This document shows positions 1 through 12,456 of a DNA stretch of 64,000 nt, piece by piece (position 1 is the stretch's first letter; each line of letters opens with the position of its first letter). Under the pieces are notes generated by a model, which worked only from the letters and a program-made list of their open reading frames with translations, was not told the origin of the DNA and ran no database searches. The position numbers and the translations under genes were made by a program. Source of the stretch: Thinopyrum elongatum (Eukaryota > Streptophyta > Magnoliopsida > Poales > Poaceae). Where the stretch lies: contig CM022302.1 in NCBI GenBank assembly GCA_011799875.1, positions 376,024,569 to 376,088,568 of the forward strand, given 5' to 3'.

Positions 1-1245
1 ATAAACCTTAGGTCATCCACTTGAGGGAAATTTGCTACTGTCCTACAAAACTCTGCGCTTGGGGGCCCAACACGAGTCTATAAGAACAAGTTGTGTAGTA
101 GACGTCACATCCCTCTTGAATACCTATCATATTAGGACCAAATTCATAACCTGTACTAATTGCCATTACTATCAAATCTCAAAAATATATAAGTGAAGCA
201 TGAGAGTGAAACTATTTCTTTAAAATATAACCACCGCCGTGCTCTAAAAGATATAAGTGAAGCACTAGAGCAACTGCCTAGCTCAAAAGATATAAGTGAA
301 GCACTTAGAGTATTCTAACAAATCAGAAATAATGTGTGTCCCTCTCAAAAAGGTGTGTCCAACAAAGATGATTGTGACAATTTAAAAAGCAAACAAAGCA
401 AAGACTCATATCATACATGACGCTCCAAGCAAAACTCATATCATATGATGAATAAAAATATAGCTCCAAGTAATATTACCGATAGTTGGTAGAAGAAAGA
501 GGGGATGCCTTCCGGGGCATCCCCAAGTTTAGATGCTTGGGAGTCCTTGAATATTACCTTGGGGTGCCTCAGGCTTCCCCAAGCTTAGGCTCTTGCCACT
601 CCTTATTCCTTCATCCATTGTGATCTCACTCAAAACTTGAAAACTTCAGCACACAAAACTCAACAAAAACCTTCGTGAGATCCGTTAGTATAACAAAGCA
701 AATCACTACTTTAGGTACTGTTGTAAACCCATTCATATTTTATTATTGCATTATAACTACTGTATTCTAACTTCACCATGGCTTATACCCCCTGATACAA
801 TCCATAGATTCATCAAAACAAGCAAACAACGCAACGAAAACAGAATCTGTCAAAACCAGAATGGTCTGTAATGATTTGAACAATGACCATGCTTCTGTAA
901 CTCGAAAAATTCTGAAAATATAGGAAAACGTGGGAAATTTGTATATCAATCATTTGTAAAAAATTCAGAATTTTAGCACACCCTACCAAAGTTTAACAAT
1001 TCTTCTATTGGACGCAAAAGTTTCTGTTTTTGCACAGAATCAAAGCAACTATCATCCAAATCATCCCAAAGGCTTTACTTCGCACAAACACTAATTAAAA
1101 CACAAAAACACAACCATAACAGTAGCATAATTGTGTGCACACCAAAAACCAGAAAATAACTAGAAAAATTTAGGATAACTATTGGGTTGCCTCCCAACTA
1201 GCGCTATTGTTTTACGCCCCTAGCTAGGCGTAATGCATAGTTTCA

Positions 1246-3261
1246 ATTGTTGTCATCCTTCAAGTTAATTTCATAGGTGGCCCTCATAATGGATTCATAT
1301 AGTGGCTTAATTCTATTTCTAGAGAAGTGTTCCATACCCTTCTTTAACGGATATTGAAATTTTATATTCCCCTCTTTCATATCAATAATAGCACCTATGG
1401 TTCGTAGGAAAGACCAGAGGGATTGCAATCCCTTCTTTAACAAGACGGATTGCAATCGATATCAAGCACAATGAAATAAACGGGCGCACAATTCCTATTT
1501 GCAAGAATAAGAACATCATTTATTCTACCCAAAGGTTTCTTAATAGTGGAATCCGCTAAGTGCAAATTAAGCGAACATTCATCCATATTGGTAAAACCTA
1601 GCACATCACATAAAGGTTTCAGTATTGTGGAAACGCTAGCACCCAAATCACACAAAGTATTACACTCATAATTTTTATTTTAACTTTAATGGTAGGTTCA
1701 CACTCATCATATAATTTCCTAGGTATTGAAACCTCTAATTCTAGCTTTTCTTCTAAAGCTTTCATCATCGCTTCTACGATATGTTTAGCAAAAGCCTTAT
1801 TCTGTTCATAAGCATTGTGTGAATTTAGCATGGATTGCAACAAGGAAATACACTCAATTAAAGAACAACTATCATAATTAAAGTCCTTGAAATCCAAAAG
1901 AGGGGGCACATCGCTATTTAAAGTTTTTACCTATCCAAACCCACTTTTATCAATTTTTTCATTAAGATTTTCACCCTCCAAACTATGGGGACGCCTTCTA
2001 GCTAAAGTTGACTCTTCTTAAGTCCAATTTTTATCAAGTTTAATATTACTAAACAAATATTCAATGGGTGTAACACCAATCATTTTAATATCTTCATCAC
2101 TACTACGCTAGAAACCGAGCGGAATCACTTTTTCTAAGAATTCTTGCTTAGCCCTCAACCTAGCGGCTCTTTCTTTACTTTCATCTATAGAGACATAAAG
2201 AGGTTTAATGGATTCATTAATATAAAGCTTGGGTGGAAAAAATTTAGTTTTAAGATTTTGCACATCATGAATAATTATATCCATCCTCCTAGACGTATCA
2301 TCAAGTTTACTCAATTTTCTTCTATCGTAGTGTTGAAAACCTTTTGAGCATTAATAAATTATTTAATATTAATTTCGAGATAAGAGGGCATCCTATTATT
2401 ATTATTATAAGAATTACCATAGGAATTGCCATAATTATTAGAGGAATTTCCAGGAAACGGCCTAGGATTAAAATTACCTCTATAAGCATTACTATTGAAA
2501 TTGTTTTGCGAGACAAAATTCACATCTACGGGATCATTATTTTGCTCAATCAAAGTATACAATGGCACATCATTAGGATCAATATGTGCACTTTTAATAG
2601 CAACCATTTCTTCAATAGAATTCACTTTTTTACTGGTAGGAGTTCTTTCAGTATACCATTGTGAATAATTTGCCATAATATTATTAAGCAATTTGGTAGC
2701 TTCTCCTAATATGATTTCCATGAAGGTAGCTCCCACAGCGGAATCTAAAAGATTTCTAGAAACAAAGTTCAACCCCGCATAATTTTTTTTGTATGAGCAT
2801 CCACAAATTTAAACCATTAGTAGGGCAATTTCTTATCGTTAATTTCATCCTCTGCCAAGATTGGGCAACATGTTCGTGCTCCAGTTGCTTAAAACTCATA
2901 ATTTGATTTCTAAAAGAAATAATTTTCGCGGGAGAGAAATACTTGGCAATAAAAGCATCTTTACACTTATCTCAAGAATCAATATTATTTCGAGGCAAAG
3001 ATGAAAACCAAGTTTTAGCACGATCTCATAGTGAGAACGGAAATAATTTTAATTTGACAATATCATTATCCAAGTGTTAAGATGGGATGCAGCATCTTCA
3101 TTAGGACTACCAGAAAATTGTTCTTTCATAACAAGATTTAGCAAAGCGGCATTAATATCACAAGACGCCACACTAGTGGCGGAAGAAGCAATCGAAGTAC
3201 TAATAAAATCATTATTATTAGTATTGGAAAACTCACACAATTTTGTATTTTCTTGAGACAT
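1246..3261 (-). pseudogene. gag-pro: Athila-type gag-protease remnant
   Basis: Starting from the ATG at 3261-3259 on the minus strand, the frame opens with a gag N-terminus and continues, with several frame changes, through pieces at about 2772-2359, 1909-1619, 1655-1437 and 1455-1246. The Gag part has a long Asn/Gly-rich tract near 2500-2380 (repeated NNYGNSYGN-type residues). The retroviral-type aspartic protease is marked by the DLGAS motif near 1650 (family consensus D-T/S-G-A-S, so position 2 is atypical), followed by an ADST and VLDID context usual for this clade. Frameshifts and stops between the pieces show that it is dead. Gag would form the virus-like particle and protease would mature it. 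No pol domains are visible downstream. Confidence 0.78.
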
Positions 3262-3437
3262 TGCGACAAAGCAAAGAAACAAGCAAACAAGCAAAAAGGC
3301 AAACAGAAACTATTTTTGTATTTTTGTGAAAACTTTTTAGAAGTGGGGGAGATGAAAACGAGAGGCAAATGGCAAATAACGTAGATGCAAGGATATGAAA
3401 GTTTATGCGATGGTACTTGATAGATGTTGATGATGTA

Positions 3438-3455
3438 TCCCCGGCAACGGCGCCA
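3438..3455 (-). promoter_or_regulatory. Primer binding site complementary to tRNA-Asp
   Basis: The plus strand reads the 3' end of plant tRNA-Asp, including CCCCGGCAACGGCGCCA, so the minus strand carries the matching primer site. It lies 8 nt from the LTR edge at 3464. Use of tRNA-Asp is characteristic of the Athila lineage. Confidence 0.85.
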
Positions 3456-3463
3456 GAAGTTCT

Positions 3464-4722
3464 TGCTGCTAGTTGTGAGTTGCATTGGGATTTCCTCGAA
3501 GAGGAGAGGATGATGCAGTACAGTAGAGATAAGTATTTCCCTCAGTTAAGAACCAAGGTTATCAATCCAGTAGGAGAACCACACAACACCTCATTAGCAG
3601 TACCTACACACAAAATAACAAACACTTGCACCCAACATGAACAAGGGGTTGTCAATCCCTCGACGGTTAATTGCAAGGATCAAATCTTGTAGTGATAGAT
3701 AGATAAATAAAAACACAAAATAAAATAAAGTAAATAAAATTGTAGTAAGGTATTTTTGGATTTTAATATATGATAAAAATGGACCCGAGGGCCATAGTTT
3801 TCACTAGAGGCTTCTCTCTTGAAGATAGCATACGGTGGGTAAACAAATTACTGTTGGGCAATTGATAGAAAAGCGATTAATTATGATGATATCCAAGGCA
3901 ATGATCTTGTATATAGGTATCATGTCTGGCACAAATAGACCGACGCCTGCCTGCATCTACTACTATTACTCCACACATCGGCCGCTATCCAGCATGCATC
4001 TAGAGTATTAAGTTCTTAAAGAATGGAGTAACGCCTTAAGCAAGATGACATGATGTAGACAAAGTAAACTAAATCAATATGAATAAACCCCATCATTTTA
4101 TTATTAATGGCAAAAATACAAATACGTGTCTTGTCCCCTTTTGTCATTGGGATATAGATTACCGCAAGATTGAACCCATCACAAAGCACCTCTCCCATTG
4201 CATGAAAAATCTATCTAGTTGGCAAAACCAAATCAATAGATCGAAGAGAAATACAAAGCTATAATAATCATGCATAAAAGAGTTCAGAAAAGACTCAAAT
4301 AATATTCATGGATTATCTGATCATAAACTCACAATTCATCGAATCCCATCAAAAAGCGATTACATCGAATAGATCTCCAAGAACATCGAGGAGAATATTG
4401 TATTGAAGATCCATCTAGATACTAGCTATGGACCCGTTGGTCTATGGTAAACTATTCACACATCATTGGAAGGGCAGCAAGGTGGATGTAGAGCCTCTCT
4501 GTGGTCGATTCCCCCTCCGGTAGAGTACCGGACAAGACCTCCAGATGGGATCTCTTGAGAACAGAAACTTATGACGGCGGAAAAAGTATTTCGGGTGGCT
4601 CTCTGATGTCAAGGGAATATTTGAGAATTTATATAGGCGGAATTAGGTCAAGAGGTGCCACGAGGGACCCACAAGCCTGGGGGCACGTCCCCTTGGGGTG
4701 CGCCTCCCGAGCTTGTCGCCAG
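3464..4722 (-). repeat. Athila-type 5' LTR, proximal part (split by Angela insertion)
   Basis: LTR of the minus-strand Athila element. Its 3' end is at about 3464 next to the primer site, and it is interrupted at 4722 by the Angela element. The other 250 bp lie at 26901-27150 and end in ACGTATCA, the reverse complement of a TGATACGT start. Together the parts make an LTR of about 1.5 kb. The short reading frames inside it (for example 4501-4725) are not coding. Confidence 0.8.
4718..4722. repeat. Target site duplication GCCAG, left copy
   Basis: GCCAG directly precedes the Angela 5' LTR and is repeated at 26896-26900 directly after the 3' LTR. This proves that 4723-26895 is one insertion. Confidence 0.93.
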
Positions 4723-6470
4723 TGATGGAAATATGCCCTAGAGGCAATAATAAAGTTGTTATTATTATATTTCCTTATTCATGGTGAAGGTTTATTATTC
4801 ATTCTAGAATTGTATTGACCGGAAACTTAAATACATGTGTGGATACATAAACAAATACCGTGTCCCTAGTGAGCCTCTAATAGACTAGCTCGTTGATCAA
4901 AAGATGGTTAAGGTTTCCTAACCATAGACATGAGTTGTCATTTGATAACGGGATCACATCATTAGGAGAATGATGTGATGGACAAGACCCATCCGTTAGC
5001 TTAGCATATGATCGTTCAGTTTATAGCTACTACTTTCTTAAATGTCAAATACATGTTCCTTCGACCATGAGATCATGCAACTCCCGGATACTGGAGGAAT
5101 GCCTTGTGTGCTATCAAACGTCACAACGTAACTGGGTGATTATAAAGATGCTCTACAGGTATCTCCAAAGGTGTCTGTTGAGTTGGCATGGATCGAGATT
5201 GGGATTTGTCACTCCATGTATCGGAGAGGTATCTCTGGGCCCTCTCGGTAATACACATCATAAGAAGCTTGCAAGCAAAGTGACTAAGGAGTTAGTTACG
5301 AGATGATGTATTACGGAACGAGTAAAGAGACTTGCCGGTAACGAGATTGAACTAGGTATGGAGATACCGACGATCGAATCTCGGGTAAGTAACGTACCGA
5401 TAGACAAAGGGAATTGCGTATGTTGTCATAACGGTTCGACCGATAAAGATCTTCGTAGAATATGTAGGAACCAATATGGGCATCCAGGTCCCGCTATTGG
5501 TTATTGACCGGAGAGGTGTCTCGGTCATGTCTACATCATTCTCGAACCCGTAGGGTCCGCACGCTTAACGTTCGTGACGATATAGTATTATATGAGTTAT
5601 GTGAATTGGTGACCGAATGTTGTTCGGAGTCCCGGATGAGATCACGAACATGACGAGGAGCTCTGGGATGGTCCGGAGGCAAAGATTGATATATAGGACG
5701 ATGCTATTTGGACACCGGAAAGGTTTCGGGATTATACCGGGTAACCATCGGATCACCGGAAGGGGTTCCGGGAAGCTCCGGGAGGTTAATGGGCCATATG
5801 GGCCAATAGAGGGGAGCACACCAGCCCACAAGGGGCTGGCGCGCCCCTCCTCAGGCCGCAGCCCTTGGGAAGAAAAGGAAGGGGGAGTCGGCCTCCCCCT
5901 GCCTTCCTCTCCTCCCCTTTCCTTTCGCCCCGAGCAAATAAGGAAGGGGGCGCCATAGGGCAGGAGCCCAAAGGGGCCGGCGGCCACCCTTGGGGCATCT
6001 CCTGGCTGCCTCCCCTCCCTCCCACCTATATATATATATACGAGGGAGGGGGCGCCACACAACCAACGACAATCTCTTAGCCGTGTGCGGCGCCCCTCTC
6101 CACAGTTTCATCCTCCGTCCAGTTTTTTTGCAGTGCATGGCGAAGCCCTGCGGGAACAAGTTCACCATCACCGTCAACACACCGTCTTGCTACCGGAACT
6201 CATCTACTACTTCGCCCGTCTTGCTGGATCAAGAAGGCGAGGACGTCATCGAGCTGAACGTGTGCTGAACATGGAGGTGTCGTATGTTCGGTACTTGATC
6301 GGTTGGATCGCGAGGGTGTTCGACTACATCAACCGCGTTGATAAACGCTTCCGCTTAATGGCCTACGAGGGTACGTAGACACACTCTCCCCTCTCGTAGC
6401 TATGCATCTCCATGAATAGATCTTGCGTGTGCGTAGAAATTTTTTAATTTCCATGCAACGTTCCCCAACA
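4723..6470 (+). repeat. Angela-type 5' LTR
   Basis: 1748-bp LTR from TGATGG to CCCCAACA, matching 25151-26895 along its length. It holds the element's promoter and polyadenylation signals. Open frames inside (such as 5565-6180 on the minus strand) occur in a GC-rich part of both LTR copies and are not supported as genes. Confidence 0.95.
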
Positions 6471-6471
6471 G

Positions 6472-6486
6472 TGGCATCATGAGCCA
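6472..6486 (+). promoter_or_regulatory. Primer binding site (initiator tRNA-Met, degenerate)
   Basis: TGGCATCATGAGCC follows the LTR end by one base and resembles the usual Copia site TGGTATCAGAGCC, with a substitution and an extra base. Minus-strand DNA synthesis would start here. Confidence 0.8.
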
Positions 6487-7707
6487 GGTCTATGCGTAGA
6501 TGATATGCACGAGTAGAACACAAAAGAGTAATGGGCGGTGATGTTCATACTGCTTACAACCAACGTCTTATTTTGATTCGGCGGCATTGTGGGATGAAGC
6601 GGCCCGGACCAACCTTACATGTCCACGTACATGAGACCAGTTCCACCGACTGACATGCAACTTGTTTTGCATGAAGGTGGATGCCGAGTGTCTGTTTCTC
6701 CTACTTTAGTTGAATCGAATTTGACTATGGCCGGTCCTTGAAGAAGGTTAAAATAGCAAACTTGATAAATCACCGTTGTAGTTTTTCGTAGGTAAGAACG
6801 GTTCTTGCTAGAAGCCCGTAGCAGCCTCGTAAAACTTGCAACAACAAAGGAGAGGACGTCTAACTTGTTTTTGCAGGGCATGTTGTGATGTGATATGGTC
6901 AAGACGTGATGTGATATACGTTGTTGTATGAGATGGTCATGTTTGGTAATATCGACAACCGGCAGGAGCCTTAGGGTTGTCTCTTAATTATTGTATGAAA
7001 TGCAAGTGCCATGTAATTGCTTTACTTTATCGCTATGCGTTAGCAATAGTTATAGAAGCAATAGTTGGCGAGACGACCCCGACGCAACGATAGAGATCAA
7101 GGTGTCGAGCCGGTGACGATGGAGATCATGACGATGATTTGGAGATGGAGATCAAAAGCACAAGATGATGATGGCCATATCATGTCACATATTTTGATTG
7201 CATGTGATGTTTATCTTTCATGCATCTTATTTTGCTTAGAACGACGGTAGCATTATAAGATGATCCCTTCACTAATTTTCAAGATAAAAGTGTTCTCCCC
7301 GAGTATGCACCGTTGCTAAAGTTCGTCGTTTCGAAGCACCTCGTGATGATCTGGTGTGATAGACTCTACGTTCACATACAACGGGTGTAAGCCAGTTTTA
7401 CACAAGCAGAATACTTGGGTTAAACTTGACGAGCCTAGCATGTACAGACATGGTCTCGGAACACTAGAGACCGAAAGGTCGAACGTGAGTTAGATAGTAG
7501 ATATGATCAACGTAGAGATATTCACCATTGATGACTACCCCATCTCACGTGATGATCGGACATGGGTTAGTTGATTTGGATCATGTATCACTTAGATAAC
7601 TTGAGGGATGTTAATTTAAGTGGGAGTTCATCAGTAATTTGATTAATTGAACTTAATTTATCATGAACTTAGTCTTAATAGTTTTTGCATATCTATGTTC
7701 TAGATCA
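6487..7707 (+). other. Untranslated leader of Angela-type element
   Basis: A 1.2-kb stretch between primer site and gag start. BARE-1-group elements are known for a long leader carrying packaging signals. I see no coding sequence here. Confidence 0.7.
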
Positions 7708-8570
7708 ATGGCCTGTGCTACCGTTCCCCTAAATTTTAATGTGTTCCTAGAGAAAGCAAAGTTGAAAGATGATGGTAGCAACTACACGGACTGGGTCCGT
7801 AACTTGAGGATTATCCTCACTGCTGCACAAAAGAATTATGTCCTTGATGCACCGCTAGATGACAGACATGCTGCAGGAGCTACTACAGATGTTATGAACG
7901 TCTGGCAGGCTCGATCTGATGACTACTCAATAGTTCAGTGTGCCATGCTTTATAGCTTAGAACCGGGACTTAAAAAATGTTTTGAACGCCACGGAGCATA
8001 TGAGATGTTCCAAGAGTTGAAGTTGATATTTCAAGCTAATGCCCGGGTTGAGAGATATGAAGTCTCCAACAAGTTCTATAGCTGCAAGATGGAGGAGAAT
8101 AGTTCTGTCAGTGAACACATACTCAAAATGTCTGGGTATCATAACCACTTGAATCAGCTGGGAATTGAGCTCCCAGATTAGTGTGTTATTGACAGAGTTC
8201 TTCAATCACTGCCACCAAGCTATAAAGGCTTCGTGATGAACTATAATATGCAAGGGATGATGAAAATGATTCCCGAGCTCTTTGCGATGCTGAAATCGGC
8301 AGAGGTAGAAATCAAGAAGGAGCATCAAGTGTTGATTGTTAACAAGACCACTAGTTTCAAGAAAAAGGGCAAGGGAAAGAAAGGGAACTTCAAGAAGAAT
8401 GGCAAGCAAGTTACTACTCCCATGATGAAACCCAAAGCTGGACCCAAGCCTGAAACTGAGTGCTTCTACTGCAAGGGAAATGGTCACTGGAAGCGGAACT
8501 GCCCCAAGTGTTTGGCGGATAAGAAGGATGGCAAAGTGAACAAAGGTATATTTGATATACATGTTATTGA
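7708..8570 (+). pseudogene. gag: Angela-type gag, interrupted
   Basis: The ATG at 7708 begins a Copia Gag with the N-terminal FLEKAKL...NYTDWVRNLR region that forms the particle shell. An in-frame TAG at 8179-8181 breaks it, after which the same frame resumes. The CCHC zinc knuckle CX2CX4HX4C (CFYCKGNGHWKRNC) lies at about 8461-8502 after a lysine-rich stretch. The reading frame then runs into the Gypsy insertion at 8576. The rest of the polyprotein resumes at 22033. An upstream in-frame ATG at 7663 exists, but 7708 matches the family's usual start. Confidence 0.9.
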
Positions 8571-8575
8571 TGTGT
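8571..8575. repeat. Target site duplication TGTGT, left copy
   Basis: TGTGT precedes the Gypsy 5' LTR and is repeated exactly at 22028-22032 after the 3' LTR. Confidence 0.93.
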
Positions 8576-10661
8576 TGTAACACCCCCAGTGGTTAACTAC
8601 AGTAATCACCCTTTTGATTATGCCATGTCATCATGATCAATAGTGCTTAATCATCATTAGTATCATATCTCTTTTCAAATTCAAATTCAAATGGAAATTC
8701 TAACTAAAAGTGGAAATAAAAGTTGTCCAAACCCAGAAACTAAGTTGTTCATTAAATAATCCAGAGACAATTTTAAAATTATATTCAACATATACTAAAT
8801 AAATTAGGTGACTCTAACAACCACAAAACAGAGTTATTTAACCCTTATTCTCTTAAATAAAATACAAATAAAATCATTTGTACTCCAAACTATTTTCTGG
8901 CAGTGCTAAATATTGCACTATATTTATTTGTCAAAGTATTACATTTTACAAAACTATGGTGGTGCAATAAGAAATACAAAACAGAAGGGAATTAAAAGAA
9001 ACAGAAAATAAAAAGGAAAATAGAAAGATGCTACTGTGCACTTACCTCGGCCCGAAGCAGCAGTGCAGGCCCGGCCCACCCCGCACCACCTTCAACCTCC
9101 TGCTCACCTCATCGCGCTGTCGCCCGCACCGCGCCGAGCGCGCTGGCCCCACTCTCTCGCTGCTCGACAGCGGCTCCGCGCCCGCCGTTGGAGGGATAAG
9201 GACCCCGCGCACCCCCCCCTCGCTCCCTATTTTCCCCACGCGCTACTCTCCTCCTCTGTCCCCCCCCCCCCCTTGCCCGAGCGCCACCGCCGCCATGTCC
9301 CTGCCGTAGCAGCGACGACCACCACCGCCGGGCTCCGTCGACTGGCCCACGGGCTCCACCCAGACCCCCTCTCCCTCTCCACTGAGCCACGTGAGCCGGA
9401 ACAGCCCCGCGGCACTGCCCCGATCTCGTCTTCCTCCTCTGCCCCGCCGGACTCCGCCGCCTCGTCCCGCTCCGGCAAGCCATCCCCGAGCCCGCTGCCA
9501 CCTCCCTACGGCTCCCTATGAGCCCTCCTTCCCTCTCCCTCTCTCTCCGGGCCCTCACGTGCTCGCCGGCGAGCTCCCAATGTAACCGTGCTCCGCCCTC
9601 CGCCATTGCCGTCCGAGCTCCTCCGCTCAAACCGGTGACACCGCCGTGCTCCTGAGATCCCCAGGAAGCCAACGCGCCCGTCTGCGAGCCTCGCCGTGCC
9701 CCGTAGCTCCGTCCCGCACAACCACCATACTCCGGCGCCCGCTTGTGAGCTCGCCGCCGTCAAACCCGACACCCGCAGCCCCCGCCACGGCCACCATTCG
9801 TCGTGGCTCGACGCCCTTGTTTGAACGCGCCATCGCACGGGTCCGGAGGCCCCCTGTAGGCGATTTCCGGCGCTGCCCCGCTGCTCGCTGCCGCGGATTT
9901 GGCCGCCGGAGTTGCTCCGGCGACGGCGCCGACGTGGCGCTGATGTGGCCGCCTCTGTGCCGCTGCCAGCGGGCCCGGCTGGCCCCAGTTGACCGGCTCA
10001 GCCGCTGACTGGGCTAGCCCCGCCACTGACATGCGGGCCCCACCAGTTTAATTAGTTTTAAAAATAAATAAAAATATGTTAATTAATTGATTAGTTAATT
10101 AATCACTAATTACTCACTGACAGGTGGGGCCACACCCCTGTTAATTAGTTTTAGTTAAATTTAAACCCTGGTTTAGCACTGTGTCTATGACATGTGGGCC
10201 CCACTAGTCAGGTTTGAACTGGCTGGCCCCCTGTTGACTGCTGACGTCATCAATGCATCATGCTGATGTCACCCTGTACTGTACTGGATAATGTTGATTT
10301 AATTAAATCCAGAAAATCTAGAAATTAATAAAAACTTTAGAAAATCATATCTTTTAATCCGTAACTCCGATGAAAATAATTTATATATGAAAATTGATCA
10401 GAAAAATCCCACGAATCCGAATATGCCCTCTTTTCATCTGTCACATGCTCCTAGCATGATGAATATGGAACTTCCCTCTCTGGATCGTCTGTCCGATAAA
10501 TCCAAAGACCCGGGAAATATCATCAGATATTCCCCCGCTCCGTCTGATACGTGTAGTACTGCGTTAGATCACCTCAGTCACCGCATATTGCCATGTTATG
10601 CTTTGTGCTGCACTTGTTTGCTCTGTATTTATTGTTTCCTCCCCCTCTTCTCTCTCGTTAG

Positions 10662-10745
10662 ACCCCGACGTCGTCCCCGAGACCGACGCAGCTTCGGAGA
10701 CCGAAGACACCATTGACGACCTTGCCCTTGCCGCCGAGCAACCAG
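10662..10745 (+). other. Putative exon of a conserved LTR-borne reading frame (copy 1)
   Basis: An 84-nt open stretch that follows a pyrimidine-rich tract ending in TTAG and ends in CCAG before GCAAGC, a possible GC-type donor. The reading is acidic (PDVVPETDAA...ETEDTIDDLALAAEQP). The exon leaves one base over, which joins in frame to 12362. The 3' LTR has the same 84-nt exon (19944-20027) and the solo LTR a 90-nt version (60395-60484, minus strand), differing by exactly two codons. Function unknown; I do not recognise the protein. Splicing is inferred. Confidence 0.45.
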
Positions 10746-12361
10746 GCAAGCACCCCCCCTTGAGCATACCGATATCGCCTATTCTTTCTCTCTCATGCTT
10801 GCATTAGAATTGTTGCTGCTACTGCTTTACCTATTCTGATGCATAGCCTGTTTATTGTAACCTGCTATTGAAACCTTACCTGCTTATCCTAAACTGTCTA
10901 GTATAGGCTGGGTAGAGACCTATCAGTTACCCCACTTGTCCCGATTACCCTGCTGGATTATCAGAAGACCCGATCGACGGGATTGAAGACCAGGCCCCGG
11001 CACCGTACATCGCCCCCCCCCCCCCCCCCCCCCCTTAGTTGTAATGACACTGCAGCGTTACTATCAAGTGCCGAGGGTGAAACCTCCTGTAGCTCTTCTG
11101 ATGTTAGCTCTGTAGAGTAGCTATTCGGTCGTGGTCATCGAGGGTGATTCCTCCTTCACCGCTTCCGATAACGACGCTGTCGTACAACACCTCAAGTGTG
11201 AACCCAGCGAGGGTGATTCCTTCGAGTTCACCTTGACGGATATATCGGGTAGGAATCCAATGAGGGTGATACCTCGGATTCCCCCTGATGTTATGGACAC
11301 ACGGATACTTGGACTGCACTATTGTTACTTGGAAAGGCGGGTCGAACCTGAGGGGTACCCGCGTGTGATGTGAAGACGGGTTGCGTGGATGGTGCCCGAG
11401 TGATGAATACGAGGCGTGGCCGGGCATTCTTGGCCCTTGCCGCAAGTCCTCGAGACGGGGCGACGGGGTCACATCGATCGTGAGTCTCTGCTCGTTACCG
11501 CACCCCCAAGGTACTAACGATTTGGATATTTGATTCGAGTGGGCCTCTGGCCCGATAGCACTAACCATCACGTGGGCATAGTATGGGCGTTCTGCATCGT
11601 ATGCATCAGCCAAAAGCTCTGTCAGACATCTAGTTCAGCATTGCGGCATGGAGTGATTGGTGCCATTCACGACAGAGGTGGTGCTTGGATCTGAGCCATG
11701 TGCGCAACGACCGGGAGAGCGAGGGGCGATGGCCCAAGACCCCCTTGCGCTTAGGATGTAGACCGGCGGGGACCTCTCTGCTGAGCTCTAGGTAGGGCTG
11801 CGGTGAGTCGTTTGGCCGAGGTCAGGCATGACCCGGAAAAGTGTGTCCGGCCGGAGTTAAGCGAGCGTGGTGGGTAAGTTGGTGCACCCCTGTAGGGAAG
11901 AACTAATCTATGCATAGCCGGATCCTCGGTAACGGACACTCGGAGTTGTATCCCGATCGATACAACTGTAACTGGTCACTTGTGATGAGTATGGCTTTGG
12001 GATTGCTTCTCGCAGGGAGTCGAGAAGGGATCTTAGGACGAGGTTGATGACTGTATGGCTCTGGGATTTCTTTCTCGCAGGGAGTCGAGAAAGGATCTCT
12101 GGGTGAGGTTGTTATCATTACTGCTACATTATATTGTATTGTTCTACTCTCTTCTATTGCTGCAAGACCGCTGAAGATGCTAGTCTTCGATAGGACTAGG
12201 CCTTCTCTCTATTCTGGCATTTCTGCAGCCCAGTCCACATATACAGCCTTCCTTTGATAATGTTGCATATGTAGTGTAGATCCTTGCTTGCTGAGTACTT
12301 CGGATGAGTACTCACGGTTGCTTTGCTTTCTTTTTCCCCCATATCCATTTGATGCGACCAG

Positions 12362-12456
12362 ATGACGGAGCCCCGGATACAGCTGCCCCCGCCGATGATC
12401 GCTACTACTACCCCGAGGGTGGATACTACTATGAGTTGACTGACGACCAGGAGTAG
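12362..12456 (+). other. Putative terminal exon of the LTR-borne reading frame (copy 1)
   Basis: Follows acceptor GCGACCAG. Joined to 10745 it reads an acidic stretch and then a tyrosine-rich tail (RYYYPEGGYYYEL, DDQE) with a TAG stop at 12454-12456. The 3' LTR (21633-21727) keeps the same tail, and the solo LTR (58731-58824, minus strand) keeps a very similar one. Sequence to the LTR end would then be the 3' untranslated region and polyadenylation site. Confidence 0.45.

Larger units (their letters stand above)
1..3463 (-). mobile_element. Athila-lineage Gypsy LTR retrotransposon, internal region (truncated by window edge)
   Basis: Read on the minus strand this is the internal part of an LTR retrotransposon: primer site at 3438-3455, then a gag start at 3261, gag, protease, and a non-coding 3' portion running off the left edge. 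The tRNA-Asp primer site and an asparagine-rich gag fit the Athila lineage, which in Triticeae includes families such as Sabrina and WHAM; the family name is inferred from style. No reverse transcriptase, RNase H or integrase follows the protease in the 1.2 kb still inside the window, so this looks like a non-autonomous or deleted copy. The 5' LTR is 3464-4722 plus 26901-27150. Confidence 0.8.

Noticed and set aside
5565..6180. Open frames within the Angela LTR
   Set aside because: Repeated in both LTRs with indels that break the frame; LTR sequence, not a gene.
9109..9672. 187-codon minus-strand open frame in the GC-rich part of the LTR
   Set aside because: It is an Arg/Gly-rich composition product of GC-rich DNA. 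Overlapping long frames exist on both strands and the 3' LTR copy differs by indels.
11104..11613. 169-codon minus-strand frame in the 5' LTR
   Set aside because: The 3' LTR copy of the same region does not keep one matching full-length frame, and there is no domain.
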